Part shown: positions 41,599 to 51,116 of the stretch, one piece after another
Layout: each line of letters begins with the position of its first letter
How positions within the stretch are numbered: position 1 is the first letter of the stretch
Assembly (NCBI GenBank): GCA_905221605.1
Contig: CAJNDS010000624.1
Span: 140,001-202,000 of the forward strand
Direction of reading: 5' to 3'
DNA: 62,000 nucleotides
Source: Symbiodinium natans
Taxonomy: Eukaryota > Sar > Dinophyceae > Suessiales > Symbiodiniaceae
The notes under the pieces: model-generated
Told to the model about the DNA's origin: nothing
Database searches by the model: none
The model's input: the letters and a program-made list of their open reading frames with translations, nothing else
Translations under genes and position numbers: made by a program

Positions 41599-42051
41599 AC
41601 AGGTCCAGGCGATCAAGGGAAGCAATGGGATGCTAGCAGTCTGTCGGCGACATGAGCCTAACAAATCTGCATGTTCGGATCCTCCGACCTCAGCTTTCCA
41701 TCCCCATCAAGGAGCATCCCCATGAAGTCCTGGGGACCTTAGACCTCAATTCCTAAACCCAGAACCCACTCACAAAAGTGGTGCACCTTAACCCTTGTGG
41801 GCCCTTCGCGGTCTTAGAGATACGAATGCCTCTGTGTAATTGCTTGGGCTCTCAAGAGGAACCATAGTTTGGTTCAGCTTAGGGGGTTTGGGGGTTCTAG
41901 TAAGGCTTGCGGGTGAGGGCTTGCGGGCTTGGGGGGATCTTCGGAACTCGGGGACGATGCTATGAAGGTCGTATATGGTATCAGGGTCCCTCCATTCCGA
42001 GGGCCCGGCCTGGCGTGACAAGTCCTGCGCCGGGCAGGCGGTCATCATCAT
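41599..42051 (-). CDS. Two or more exons of one gene, start included
   Basis: Exon 1 begins with ATG at 42051 (MMMTACPAQDLSRQAGPSEW), continues RDPDTIYDLHSIVPEF and ends near 41945. A further exon lies at 41729-41658: after a CCAG acceptor it reads DFMGMLLDGDGKLRSEDPNM and ends in TAG. The DGDGKL core recalls a calcium-binding EF-hand loop, but the loop is not complete. Over part of the same bases another frame (41690-41599) is open between an AG acceptor and a perfect GTAAGT donor, reading SEHADLLGSCRRQTASIPLL. One of these two frames is the real exon. Confidence 0.5.
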
Positions 42052-42169
42052 TTCATGTGAGATGGGCCGCCAATGGCGGCCAGCTTAAGATGCACATCTT
42101 GCAGGAATGGTGGTTTGCGGGTGATGAACGAACCCCCGGCCCTCTCAAATCTCTTGTCGACCCCTTATA

Positions 42170-42420
42170 GCCCCGGAAGACTCTGCGGACCCTTAAGCTT
42201 CAAAGGTCCAGCTGCAGGGGGCTGCCCCAATGCCCGGGTGGCGTTGTCACCTCTGGGTTTGTGGGGTCGGGGGGGGGGGGGGGGGGTTTGTGGGGTGGGC
42301 GGCTTTGTGGGGTCTACGGGGTTTAGTAAGTCGGGGGCTTAGGATGTTGGAAGGCGCCAGGGCTTGCGTAGCGTGTCGGCTTTTAAAATTAACCCATAAG
42401 CCCTACAAGCCTAGAGAGTC
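42170..42420. other. G-run, non-coding
   Basis: A G-run lies at 42269-42286. Telomere-like remnants follow. Confidence 0.4.
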
Positions 42421-42688
42421 CAAGAGGCCGTCCTGAACTTGGTGCACCTTGCCGGCGACCAACCGATCGAACCGTTGCCGTGCCCCCTGCAATCCCTGGA
42501 GCTTTCAACGCCAGGTCGAACACAACAGGCAACCTCGATTGTTTAACATGGGAGCCGAACGCCCAAAGAAGGGATACCACTGGGCTCCTCGACTCTAACA
42601 CCTCACCGAGCGATTGATGCATATTGAGGTCCCTGCACTTGTGCCCCGCAGGCGCATGACCAGTGCTCGCTTCGGCTGGGCCTGTGTT
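42420..42688 (-). CDS. Exon of about 65-90 codons, unknown protein
   Basis: After an AAAGTAG acceptor at 42691-42689 the frame reads NTGPAEASTGHAPAGHKCRD, then MHQSLGEVLESRSPVVSLLW and VKQSRLPVVFDLALKAPGIA. A GC or GG-rich donor is likely after that. An internal ATG at 42622 could serve as the start instead. No family is recognised. Confidence 0.5.
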
Positions 42689-42699
42689 CTACTTTAGGT

Positions 42700-43400
42700 G
42701 ACCCAGAAACCAAAGTCATAGTATGCAAGGGAGCCCTTGTTTTATTGAATGAGGTAAGGTTGTATTAGAGCTTAAGCTTTGATGAAGGAAATATGAACGG
42801 GATTTACTCGCCAGTCTAGACTTGAGGTAGCAAGGCGCAGAAGCGTTCATGCGATGAGACTCTCGGAAGCTACTTGACCACTTACTAAAGAAAGAAGGAG
42901 CATCTCAAATTTGCCGCATCCCTGTGTACGTTGGAGCCTGCAAGCAGCAGTGGGTGCTTGTTGCTTAGGATTTGGGGTCCAGCAGCCACTGCACATCAGG
43001 CAACGCGTCTTTATAACCCTAAACCCTTTACCCTAAACCCTAAACCCCAATTGCAACATTTCCTGTGCAAAGTATCTACAGCCCGCCGCCTCGGCCGAGG
43101 TGTTCCGAGGTGTCCCCTGTCACCATGTCAAGCACTGCAGATCTACCGCCGAGGCCAAGGGGTGTTTGGGGGTTTCGTACTCCGAGCCATGGAACCCACC
43201 TGTTTCATCTGCGATGACTCACTGGCCAGGCAAGTCTGTAAGGGGCAAGTCCACCAAAACCCCCTCCCAACCCACATTGCAGGCCTGGGAGGGAGGAACA
43301 ACACCAAAACCAATATGCCCCCCCCCCCCCCCCCCCTTATAGGCACATTTCCAAGGGCAAGAAGATGCTCCCCAACACCTCCCCCTCCCCCCCCACAATC
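42700..43400. other. Mostly non-coding; C-run
   Basis: There are CCCTAAA units at about 43018-43048 and a C-run at 43319-43336. The long plus frame across 42931-43644 passes through both and is not accepted as a gene. A short plus stretch MEPTCFICDDSLARQ at about 43190 might be a small exon. Confidence 0.3.
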
Positions 43401-43408
43401 TCGTGACA

Positions 43409-43527
43409 AGACACCTGCCTCCAACAGGGCCGCTACGGCGCCTCAGCTCGGCAAGTTGACTCAGAATGCATTGCTCATGACACCCCCGCGGCGAGCAAAG
43501 GCCGAGCCAGCAGCAGTGCAGAGCCAT
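43409..43527 (-). CDS. Weak exon candidate
   Basis: The minus strand reads CHEQCILSQLAELRRRSGPV up to a donor GTGTCT. It is helix-like with two Cys. The opposite strand is also open. Confidence 0.3.
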
Positions 43528-43577
43528 TTAAAGATACCTCAACCGCACACCCAAGCTCCAAACCCATACCCTGAACC

Positions 43578-43826
43578 CTATGCATCTTCAAGGAAGCCAA
43601 AGCCCCCAACACCAAGAGTGCCTAGAGTCTGCTTCCGCGGATAGACATACTGTACCCTGAGGCCACAAGAGGTTTTTTGGCTCTGTATCAAAGCACGAAT
43701 GCTCTGCGTGTCGGGCCTAGGGAACCCAAAAGGGCATCTGACATCCCAGGGCACATACAGACTCCCAGATCCCCACACGCAAAGCTTGATCGCCTTTTGC
43801 CCGACAAGGCACTCGCAGGGAGCCAT
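43578..43826 (-). CDS. Exon or small gene
   Basis: From ATG at 43826 the frame reads MAPCECLVGQKAIKLCVWGS, then LYVPWDVRCPFGFPRPDTQS and IRALIQSQK. The tail after about 43670 becomes less convincing and is probably intron. Confidence 0.45.
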   Translation of the reverse strand: MAPCECLVGQKAIKLCVWGSGSLYVPWDVRCPFGFPRPDTQSIRALIQSQKTSCGLRVQYVYPRKQTLGTLGVGGFGFLEDA

Positions 43827-43857
43827 GGGCAGGGGAGATAGTCGTCACCGGAATCCT

Positions 43858-44253
43858 TCAGATGCGACAATTTGAATTGTCTTGCATGGGCAGCAGGATG
43901 TCTATAAGGGAGCTGTTCTTTATTCGAGTGCCGCTGTTCTTTGATTTTCTCTTGCGCTTTGCCCTTGCGCGCTCATTGCGCGGCCCTTTCTTCGAGGTGT
44001 AGGCTGGGGGCTGGGGTACCGGGTACCGTTCGCCCACGAGCTTCGCCCTTGCGCACTGCAAGGTTTCTTGGGTCTTAAGCCTATTACAATTGACGCGCCC
44101 TCTGAATCTAATCTGCGAAAAAGGGCGGGTGTTTAGAACAACCCCACCTAGCCTAGACCTGTCTGTGTCGGGTCTCAGAGATTTCGCGCCGGGCTGTTCC
44201 CGGGGTGCCGCGGAGAAAGGAGCACCTTGTGTTGTTGAATGGCAAGAAACCAA
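43858..44253 (-). CDS. Basic protein, about 131 aa frame
   Basis: The frame is open from about 44253 to the stop at 43858. The C-terminal half is strongly coding-like: FSQIRFRGRVNCNRLKTQET, CARAKLVGERYPVPQPPAYT, then a very basic run KKGPRNERARAKRKRKSK and NSSLIDILLPMQDNSN. The basic run could be a nuclear localisation signal or RNA-binding tail. The first 40 residues are less sure. Confidence 0.55.
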   Translation of the reverse strand: MVSCHSTTQGAPFSAAPREQPGAKSLRPDTDRSRLGGVVLNTRPFSQIRFRGRVNCNRLKTQETLQCARAKLVGERYPVPQPPAYTSKKGPRNERARAKRKRKSKNSGTRIKNSSLIDILLPMQDNSNCRI

Positions 44254-44477
44254 ACTACCATAAAGGAAGCAGGTAACAAGGGATCGCTAACGAGCCTAGG
44301 TACTTGTATACATAGATGTCATTGCCTGGCATTAGATCGTGTGGGCGACAAGCCCTTCACCGATCCTGGCTTCTCAGACCCGGAACCCCCAAGCCCTGAA
44401 ACCTCTCTGAGGCTCCGGGGACCCTGCCGCGGGCAAGGAAATCTCGCAGGTGCCTGCGTCCTCCTGGCCACGGCTCA

Positions 44478-44540
44478 AGGCTTTAGGGCTTCTAGGGCTT
44501 CTAGGGCTTCTAGGGCTTCTAGGGCTTCTAGGGCTTCTTA
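44478..44540. repeat. Period-9 array, CTTCTAGGG
   Basis: Six copies of the 9-bp unit CTTCTAGGG (minus: an in-frame RSP repeat; plus: RAS). It lies between the exon at 44560-44651 and further open minus frame (KALSRGQEDAGTCEISLPA). Confidence 0.95.
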
Positions 44541-44554
44541 AACCCCTCAAGAAA

Positions 44555-44651
44555 CTAATTGAGCTGGCCTGGTCCCCGAGCTGGAGTTGAAGGGGCAGCG
44601 CCGAGGTGTTCCGCAGGTAGGCCCCCGCCAGCAGCGAGATCTGCACGCCGC
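44555..44651 (-). CDS. Exon, unknown protein
   Basis: After an ACAG acceptor at 44652 the minus strand reads GVQISLLAGAYLRNTSALPL, then QLQLGDQASSISFL, before the 9-bp array. The same frame stays open through the array (RSP repeat) and beyond, so the array may lie in the coding sequence or just inside the next intron. It could be the exon after 44770-45027. Confidence 0.6.
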
Positions 44652-44655
44652 CTGT

Positions 44656-44700
44656 GGGGGGCGGGGGGGGGGGGGGGGCTTGTGGGGATGATTGTGTGTG
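44656..44700. repeat. G-run
   Basis: A run of about 20 G with one or two interruptions, then TGTGTG. Confidence 0.9.
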
Positions 44701-44764
44701 TGGGGGCTAATGCAAACCCATGATTTGCCCGGCCACGAAAACCCGAACAGCGGGCGGGATACCC

Positions 44765-45027
44765 AAATGAAGGCTGCACCCTCCAACCGCCCAAGTCTCC
44801 CCAAATTGCCACACAAGATGGTGTAGTGAGGATAGCAACAGGCATGCGTAGCCGTATGCTTGGACCGACTTCGACGAAGGGGACTTCGGCACCCACCCTG
44901 CCTCCTTGACACGACTGGCCATCTGCTCCTGTACCTGAGCGCTCGGGAGATGCTTCGGGATACCATCCCACAAGACGGTACGACTGCCCCCGATCCACGC
45001 ACCAGCGACGCGCGACCCCAACTTTGG
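44765..45027 (-). CDS. Exon of about 80 codons, unknown protein
   Basis: After an AAGAG acceptor the frame reads PKLGSRVAGAWIGGSRTVLW, DGIPKHLPSAQVQEQMASRV, KEAGWVPKSPSSKSVQAYGY and LLLSSLHHLVWQFGETWAVG. Two overlapping minus frames are also open, but this one has by far the best texture. The 3' border is not fixed. Confidence 0.6.
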
Positions 45028-45049
45028 CTCTTTAAGGCCTAAGGGTTGG

Positions 45050-45690
45050 TGGTTTAGAGTTTTGATGTTGTAGAAGGTCTAAGAGACGCAAACCCAATCC
45101 TCTACGAATGAGCTTTAAATGCACGGCATACCACTGGGGCCCTTGCTCCGGCATTTCCGCGAAGAGACCTCGAAGATGCCATGCAACTCATCGCTGTCGC
45201 TGTTACGTAGGGTCTAGGGGCTAAAGAACCCCCAAAAAAGGATCCAGAATAAAGGCCTACGTCTCATTCTGTGGCTGTAGGCTGTGATTATGGTGACTTT
45301 TGGCCCGCGATCACGCTCAGGGTTTTCTCGGGCTTGCCTGGCAGTCATCCTTACTGGTAGCAGGGATTCCAAAGCGGTCGTCATGCCACCAACAAGCCTA
45401 CATATTTAAGTCATCTTGTGTTATATCTAGAATGTAGTATATTGCACAGCTAATGCATTATATGAAATTATATGTGGTATGTCATATGTTTAACCCTGAA
45501 CCCCAAAACACAATGCCATGTGTACCCCATCCCAAGTACAAAGCTATTGGAAGTCTCAGGTGGCCGAAGGTAAGCTGAAGCCCTTGTTTCCGAAATGCTC
45601 TCGGGCCAAACCCTATAAAGCTCACCAGGCTCTTTAAGAACTCGAAGGGCTTTCGGGGTTAGGGTCGGCTTTTGCTTTTTCACTCCTGGG
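45050..45690. other. No gene seen
   Basis: AT-rich between about 45400 and 45500. Otherwise nothing was recognised. Confidence 0.4.
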
Positions 45691-45704
45691 ATGCTGGCAC
45701 TCAC

Positions 45705-45771
45705 CAGGAGCATGAAACAGTTCCCGGCCCTGTCGCTGAGTTCCTCGGGCGAACAGAAGCCAACTTGCATG
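45705..45771 (-). CDS. Exon with canonical donor
   Basis: The frame reads QVGFCSPEELSDRAGNCFML and ends at a GTGAGT donor (45704-45699). The acceptor side is unclear (TGCAAG or further upstream). Confidence 0.5.
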
Positions 45772-45949
45772 TGTGGGTCACTGTGGGTCCATGATCTGAT
45801 GCCAGAGCTCAGAGCTGTCGGGCAAAGCTGGCACGGTTGCCGTGCCAGTTCTGAGTTGGACTTGCCACTGGTCTGTGAAAACCTTGACAGAATCTCTCAA
45901 ACTCAATCCAAAACATACGCGACCGCTTATGCCTCATCTCAAAACCCTA

Positions 45950-46370
45950 TTCCTCAGCCCCAAAGCCTTTCCCCACAGCAGCTGTGGCACGCACCACCAC
46001 GGTGGTCTGCCCCATGGCACACGAAGCCGGGACCTGTCAGGGTTGATAAATCTCATGGTTTGAGGGTTTGACTTGGTGTGTATCAGGACTCGTGGGTTCC
46101 AAAGGCGCGAAGGCGAGGCGCGTTTAAGTTTAGACAGTGCAAGCGCAGCTGCTGTTGAGTGAGGGGGAGCATGCATGCAGTTGAATGTTCTGGGCACGAA
46201 ATGACTGCACAAACCAAGTTCTGCAACATTCCGTTACTTTGGGCTGAATTTGGATGTGGGGTGGGAAGATGGCTGGACACCGTATTGACGCTCATTCTGT
46301 ACCTGCGTGAGCTTTGTCTGCATTCTGGCGGCCTGGTCACTTGCCAGGTCGGACGACTGCAATCAGGTGC
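45950..46370 (-). CDS. Two weak exon candidates
   Basis: About 46035-45955 reads VPASCAMGQTTVVVRATAAV after a GACAG acceptor. About 46363-46310 reads SSDLASDQAARMQTKLTQ after a TTGCAG acceptor and before a donor GTACAG. Both may be 3' exons of the secreted Cys-rich gene or belong to another gene. Confidence 0.3.
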
Positions 46371-46539
46371 AGCCCTGTACATGCACTGAATTTCAGGCCC
46401 GAAGGCCCAGGCAAAAGCTAACGATTCTGTCCAGGAGAAGACCAACAGGCATCCCCCTGACCTTTACAGAAGCTCGAATGTCTATTAAGGGTTTTTTTTC
46501 AGGGTCCGTGAGGGACTTGGTGGAATCGGCCCTCTGCCT

Positions 46540-47197
46540 TCACCTGCACGACGCCGCGGTGGGCACGGCCACTCCCGCGCATGTCGTCGTCTGCTCGTTA
46601 GAGGGCGCCACGCAGTTGAGGCAGCTGGAGCCACACCAGGAGCCTCAGCTTGTTTTCCGGCGCAAAGCTGCTACGTACCACAAGAATCCGGGGTGGATGA
46701 ATGGCCAATGTCAAAGACTCCCGAAAAGGTAATGGTCTATCAGTCTATCTGGGGCTTTCTGGTCCTACTATGGTGAAGGGGTCTCAGAAGAGCTTAAAGG
46801 CCCAGGTGCCCCAAAGGCAGCTCCACTTGCAGTGGTCCACCCCGTACTTGGCGGACTGGACGAAGCACTGCGCGCAGCTGCTGCTGATGCCTGTGTCTCC
46901 CTCCACACAGGACACGTAGTTAGCACTGTTGAAGCCGAAGAAGATGTTGTAGTTCCTCTGACCGCACTGCGCCAGCAACTTGGGGAAGGTTCCATCCGCA
47001 TTTCCAGAGCCCAACTTGGACATCTTTGCCTCGTCCGCAGCAGTGCATCCCGCAGAAGCTGTGGCCAAAGAAAGCAAGGAGAGATCCTTCGTCGTCTTGT
47101 TCTGGAAGTCACCACGGAGGCCTTCTGCCGAAGTTTCCCGGAGGAGGGATGCCAGGGAGGCGGCAACCAACATCGCGGCCAAGGCTGGGCATGCCAT
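46540..47197 (-). CDS. Secreted Cys-rich protein, dinoflagellate multicopy type
   Basis: Exon 1 is 47197-46810 and exon 2 is 46643-46540. The start is an ATG right after a TTGCAG (trans-splice-like) acceptor: MACPALAAMLVAASLASLLR, a clear signal peptide. The mature part has evenly spaced Cys: ASAGCTAADEAKMSKLGSGN, LLAQCGQRNYNIFFGFNSAN, SCAQCFVQSAKYGVDHCKW. Joining G of exon 1 to GC of exon 2 gives CLWGSWCGSSCLNC, completing the expected Cys block, and the frame ends at TGA (46542-46540). A GT donor (GTGAAG) overlapping that stop could add another exon. This type of small secreted Cys-rich protein is a large family in Symbiodiniaceae (from general knowledge; function unknown). The intron is 46809-46644, GC-AG. 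Confidence 0.82.
46644..46809 (-). other. GC-AG intron bounded by near-identical 9-mers
   Basis: The intron starts GCACCTGG and the next exon starts GCTCCTGG, with G before each, so GGCACCTGG and GGCTCCTGG flank the 166-base intron. Duplicated ends with a GC donor match the pattern of the intron at 29080-29183. Inverted-repeat ends are not obvious here. Confidence 0.7.
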
Positions 47198-47319
47198 TCT
47201 GCAATACAAGAGAGTGGCACGGTGTGGCGCGCAGTGCTTTTAGGCAAGAAGGGCTGCGATCACTCAAGACTCACAAGCTGCTCACAAGCAGTCCAACGTG
47301 TCGTAGACTGACAGAAGGC

Positions 47320-47609
47320 GCACACGTTTCAACCCAATGCCGCCTCTGTCCAGGACGTGGATCCGTCCTTCTCAGCCTCATGGGTGCGGAGAAAAACTCG
47401 GAGGAAGAGCTGCATAGCTCAAAGCTGCTCACCCTCAGCAGCCCGTCTGGAAGGCCGACGTCTGCTTCGGGTGTTTCGGCTTGAAGGATCGGGCAAGCTG
47501 AGGCAGTGGCGCCGAAGCTGACGACCAAGGGGAACGAGGGATCGTGCTGGAGGGCGCCTGGTATCACTAACAGTGACTCATCTGAACTGTCCACAAACTT
47601 TTGACCCCT
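47320..47609 (-). CDS. Exon of about 90 codons, unknown protein
   Basis: After a CCCAG acceptor the frame reads GQKFVDSSDESLLVIPGALQ, HDPSFPLVVSFGATASACPI and LQAETPEADVGLPDGLLRVS. The 3' part (RTDPRPGQRRHW) is less sure. It lies just upstream of the secreted Cys-rich gene but has its own frame, so I treat it as a separate gene. Confidence 0.55.
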
Positions 47610-47826
47610 CTGGGCAAATTTCTGGCATGTTAAAAATTCCGCGGCTTCTTATGGCCTGCAAATGCAGCTGAGGCCTTCTTGCTGTGCGTACATGGCGCCG
47701 CTGTCTGCTGAAAGCCTGTTATGCCCCAACTCCAACTAAACCTGCTCTTCAACCAGATGTATATCGACAATTGCACATTGCGAGTTCACCTCCGCTAATT
47801 ACCCTAAACCCTGACTGCTGTTTTGT

Positions 47827-47945
47827 TCAGGCAAGGTTAGCAAGGGGGGTTGCCAGGGAGGCCCTGAGAGCCCGGCCCAGCGCGCCCGTCCAGCTTTCTC
47901 CTGGGGGAGCCCGGTGCAGCGACACCTTGAGCTGGGAGCCCCCTA
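47827..47945 (-). CDS. C-terminal exon
   Basis: The frame reads GSQLKVSLHRAPPGESWTGA, then LGRALRASLATPLANLA, and TGA at 47829-47827. A GC donor (GCTAAC) near the end is an alternative to termination. Confidence 0.55.
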
Positions 47946-48029
47946 GTTTGGTGGGGGTTCTCCCAAGAATCTTGGATACAATTTTGCGGGGTACGTTGTA
48001 AAGGGGATCATGCCATATTTATTTGCCCC

Positions 48030-48100
48030 TGCCCCCCCCCCCCCTCCAAGTCGTTACGCCAGGCGGGAAGGACTTCGGGCTTCTGCCCATCATCTTGTCA
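48030..48100. repeat. C-run
   Basis: A run of about 16 C at 48030-48046. Confidence 0.8.
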
Positions 48101-48149
48101 TGCTAGTGGCTCATCCCCCAGAGCCTGAACCACCCTGAAGCCCAGGCCC

Positions 48150-48351
48150 CCAAGCTACATCTGAATCTCTGCGCATCACAATCGGAAACCCACAAGGCGT
48201 CGATCCCGAAGTCGATCCTGAAGCATTCCTTTCTCGGAGCCCGCAGAACTCCAGGAGCCCGGCCGGGAGACCTCGTGGCGCCTCGTCGGTGCCGGTGCCT
48301 CTCTGACCGTAAGCTGCGCACGATGCTGGAGCCACCAAGTCGCAACACCAC
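48150..48351 (-). CDS. Candidate exon, frame uncertain
   Basis: Three minus frames are open. The most protein-like reads ECFRIDFGIDALWVSDCDAQ and RFRCSLGAWASGWF. Confidence 0.35.
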
Positions 48352-48533
48352 TCCTGATACACTGAGCCCTAAGAACCCTCAAATCCGGAAACGATGGGGC
48401 GCTAACAGCTTCGGATGTTCACCATGTAGAAAATTCTTTCGCGAGGAAACTTTCGGGACCCACAACCCCATAACGACCGCTTATCTCGCTATGAAAGCCT
48501 GTTAATTCAGGGGGCCGGCCACTATGAGGGGCT

Positions 48534-48602
48534 GCCTGCAGCCAGCCCGAAGAGGACGTCGCAGCCTGCCTGGTTGTGGACCTGGCGCCAGCTGTCCAAC
48601 TT
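48534..48602 (-). CDS. Exon, probably of the same gene as 48706-49229
   Basis: The frame reads KLDSWRQVHNQAGCDVLFGL, then AAG, with a GC donor (GCAGCC) likely at about 48533. Confidence 0.55.
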
Positions 48603-48705
48603 AGTGGGGGATCTGGGAAGACTAAAACGCTCTAGCGACCTCCCAACAACATGTAGAGCCACAATCTCTTTGACACAGAGCGATCATGATACCAATTAGT
48701 AGAAG

Positions 48706-49229
48706 TTAGAAGAGGTCCCATGGTCTAGCAGGCTTTCTGACTCCCTGGACAAGTGGGTAGGCATTCGGACGGAGTAAGGTCCAGCTGGACACCAACCCCC
48801 CATCCCCATCCACTACCCAAGGCCGACACACGCCCTCAAGGTCTATATAGTTAGCCCTGAACCTACCCTGCAACCCACACTCCCCAGAACCGAGATCCGC
48901 GCCCGCCACATGGGCTCTGCGACAACGTCGCGGAGGAGACCGGACAACCTGTCATGGACACTTCAGCCCAGCAGTCTCTGTGCCTTAAAAACCCAGGCCT
49001 TGCTTCTTGGCACCTGAAATCATGATGGACCTTTCTGGCACCAGAAACCTCCTGAGGATCGGCAACCAGCATGGCAACCTGTTCCGTAGCACAGTCTTGT
49101 AGGGCTTAGGGGACGAATCAGAAAAGACTTCGCCACACCTTGAAATACCAAGCCGAGCATGTACTTCACATGTACTTCATATCCTGCGGACCTACACCGC
49201 CGGAGCTCCAGCAGCAGGTGGAACTCAGC
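48706..49229 (-). CDS. Three consecutive phase-0 exons, unknown protein
   Basis: Exon a 49229-49149 is 27 codons (AEFHLLLELRRCRSAGYEVH, then VKYMLGL) with acceptor CCAG and donor GTATTT. Exon b 49078-49031 is 16 codons (VAMLVADPQEVSGARK) with acceptor ACAG and donor GTCCAT. Exon c 48948 to about 48706 continues in phase 0 (VVRSPPRRCRRAHVAGADLG, then RANYIDLEGVCRPWVVDGDG). Another frame of exon c (LSGLLRDVVAEPMWRARIS) is also attractive, so the phase after exon b is the argument for the frame chosen. Intron lengths are 70 and 82 bases. No family is recognised. Confidence 0.65.
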
Positions 49230-49581
49230 CTGGTCGCTTCGTCGCTGGGTGACACTTCAAGGGGCCAAACGGGTTTGGAGGTTGGGACTTTGAACCCCTA
49301 TAAGCACAAAAAACCCTTAAACCCTGAACTGCTGAACTACCCTGAACGGCGTTCCTTGCAGTACTGTACTTGCTGCCTCTGGGTGCTGTGACGATTTGTG
49401 TTCGGCCCGTTTGCGGGGACTCGACATGTCGAGGATGCGTGAACAACTCTTGGGCTTCAGGTTTGGATTAGGGTTTGGGGTTTAGGATTCAGGGTGTAGG
49501 CGTCTATAGGGTTGACAACGCATTCGAGATAGCCACGCTGTGGGCAAATACAAGCAACACATTGACATCACATGATATCAC

Positions 49582-49815
49582 GTGTGTGTTTACAACAAGT
49601 TGAACGAAGGAACTGAATCGAAAGCATCTGACAAACCATTAAACAATGATTACTTACTCACCGTGCAAGAGTTCTATGCTGGCAATGTGTTGGAGCGACT
49701 CATTGTCAAACATATTGTCTCCAATATGAGCGAATCGGACACATTTGCGAACATTTTTAACGGTACGGGTGTGGAGTGTAGGCTCAAGTCCAGGTTCGAT
49801 GGCCTGATTCCTTAA
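49582..49815 (+). CDS. AT-richer plus-strand frame, 77 codons
   Basis: The plus frame reads NKLNEGTESKASDKPLNNDY, then LLTVQEFYAGNVLERLIVKH and IVSNMSESDTFANIFNGTGV, and ends in TAA. Composition is visibly more A/T-rich than neighbouring exons and the strand is opposite to the flanking genes. It may be an isolated exon, a transferred fragment or a pseudogene piece. The start is unclear. Confidence 0.5.
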   Translation: MCVYNKLNEGTESKASDKPLNNDYLLTVQEFYAGNVLERLIVKHIVSNMSESDTFANIFNGTGVECRLKSRFDGLIP

Positions 49816-49839
49816 CAGCCACCCCTCAAGCCCCCAGAA

Positions 49840-50500
49840 TCACTGAGCCATGTCTACATGGCTCAGGGTTGCTGCGCCTCGCCACGGCTGCAGCGCACCG
49901 AGTTCCGCCAGGAGACGAGGGCATCAGCCTGCCGTAGGGATTCGGGGATTTCAGGATTCAGGAGATACAGATAGTTGAGTAGGGCTTAAGGAGATACCAG
50001 TACAGTTAGTTGAGTAGGGCTTAGGGATTTTCGGGGAGGTGTAGTTGAGCAGGGTGTAGGGACTAGGGGTTGAGGGCTTACATAGTACAGGGTTTGGGAG
50101 TTAGGGTTTAGGGTTTTGAGTGGTGTGTAGATGCAGGTGTCAGGCTTCGGTTCATAAGGCTCATGGGGGCTTGGGATGGACTTAGCGTCGGGAGTATGGG
50201 GCTTCAGGTTTTGGGGTTGGGTGATGAGGATCGAGGGTTTAGGGCTGAACTACGATTGGGGCGGAATATGGGGTTTATGAAAACCAACAAATACCCAAAC
50301 ATCCCAATCATGGTCGATCTTAAGCCTAAAGCCCTACACTGCACAAGCCTCACAACCCGAAGCCAAAGACACACCTCGCTCACCCCCTCCCGAAAAAGCC
50401 TCTCGGTGCAGATCAATCTAGTATGAGCTCGAAGCCGTAGAACTGTTGAACCCTACAAGCCATGCAAGCCGTGGCCGCTTCAGGGTTTTGGGGTTGCAGG
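49840..50500. repeat. Imperfect direct repeats, telomere-like
   Basis: AGTTGAGTAGGGCTTA recurs at about 49973 and 50009, with related AGTTGAGCAGGG at about 50043. Short frames at 49860-49925 are open on both strands. Confidence 0.6.
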
Positions 50501-50510
50501 GCCCCCCCAC

Positions 50511-50591
50511 CTCCGCGAAAGGGAACTGGACAAGCCCCCCCAAGAGCAACGGCCCTGAGCTGAAGGCACCTCTGGGGTCGTCAAGTTCGCC
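50511..50591 (-). CDS. Internal exon, 27 codons, phase 0
   Basis: Between an AAGAG acceptor and a GTGGGG donor the minus strand reads GELDDPRGAFSSGPLLLGGL, then VQFPFAE, an exact number of codons. No family is recognised. Confidence 0.6.
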
Positions 50592-50684
50592 CTCTTGTAG
50601 AGCTCGTAGGCGCTATAAGGACTATAAGGAGGGGCCTTTCAAGAAAGTGCCTGGTTGTGCATGTTGGCTTGAGGGTGTGAGGCC

Positions 50685-50762
50685 TGTTCAGTGTCCGAGA
50701 GAATCATTTGGGGTTCGTAGCCGTGTCAAGGACATGTGTGCATTCCCAACTGCACGTTCGGC
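50685..50762 (-). CDS. Weak exon candidate
   Basis: The frame reads NAERAVGNAHMSLTRLRTPN before TGA. The plus strand is open too. Confidence 0.3.
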
Positions 50763-51116
50763 ATTTTCGGGACTTTAGAGTAGAAGCTTCGGACCGTCAG
50801 GGCTCAGGATCAAGACTCACGTGTGAGTTTTGAGGTTCAGGTACTCTGATGGTGCTTTGTGTGCAGCCCATAACATGAGATGTTGGGACGGTGGTTCTGA
50901 CGCAAACCCTGTATCCCGAACCCTGCGACCTATAAGCCTATGAAGCATGATATCTAAGCCCTATAAAACCTTATGAGTCCTATGTGGCGCTGAAACCGAA
51001 ACCTTATCATCACCAGACCTTCGAATACGATGCCCACATGATCTAAAACATTCACCTAGGCTCAGTTACTGTTTAGCTGCGGTCTCAGTCCACAAACTAC
51101 CTAGCAGTCCGACCAA

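Noticed and set aside
42931-43644. Plus frame of 237 codons
   Set aside because: It passes through CCCTAAA units and long C-runs (poly-Pro) and lacks protein texture overall.
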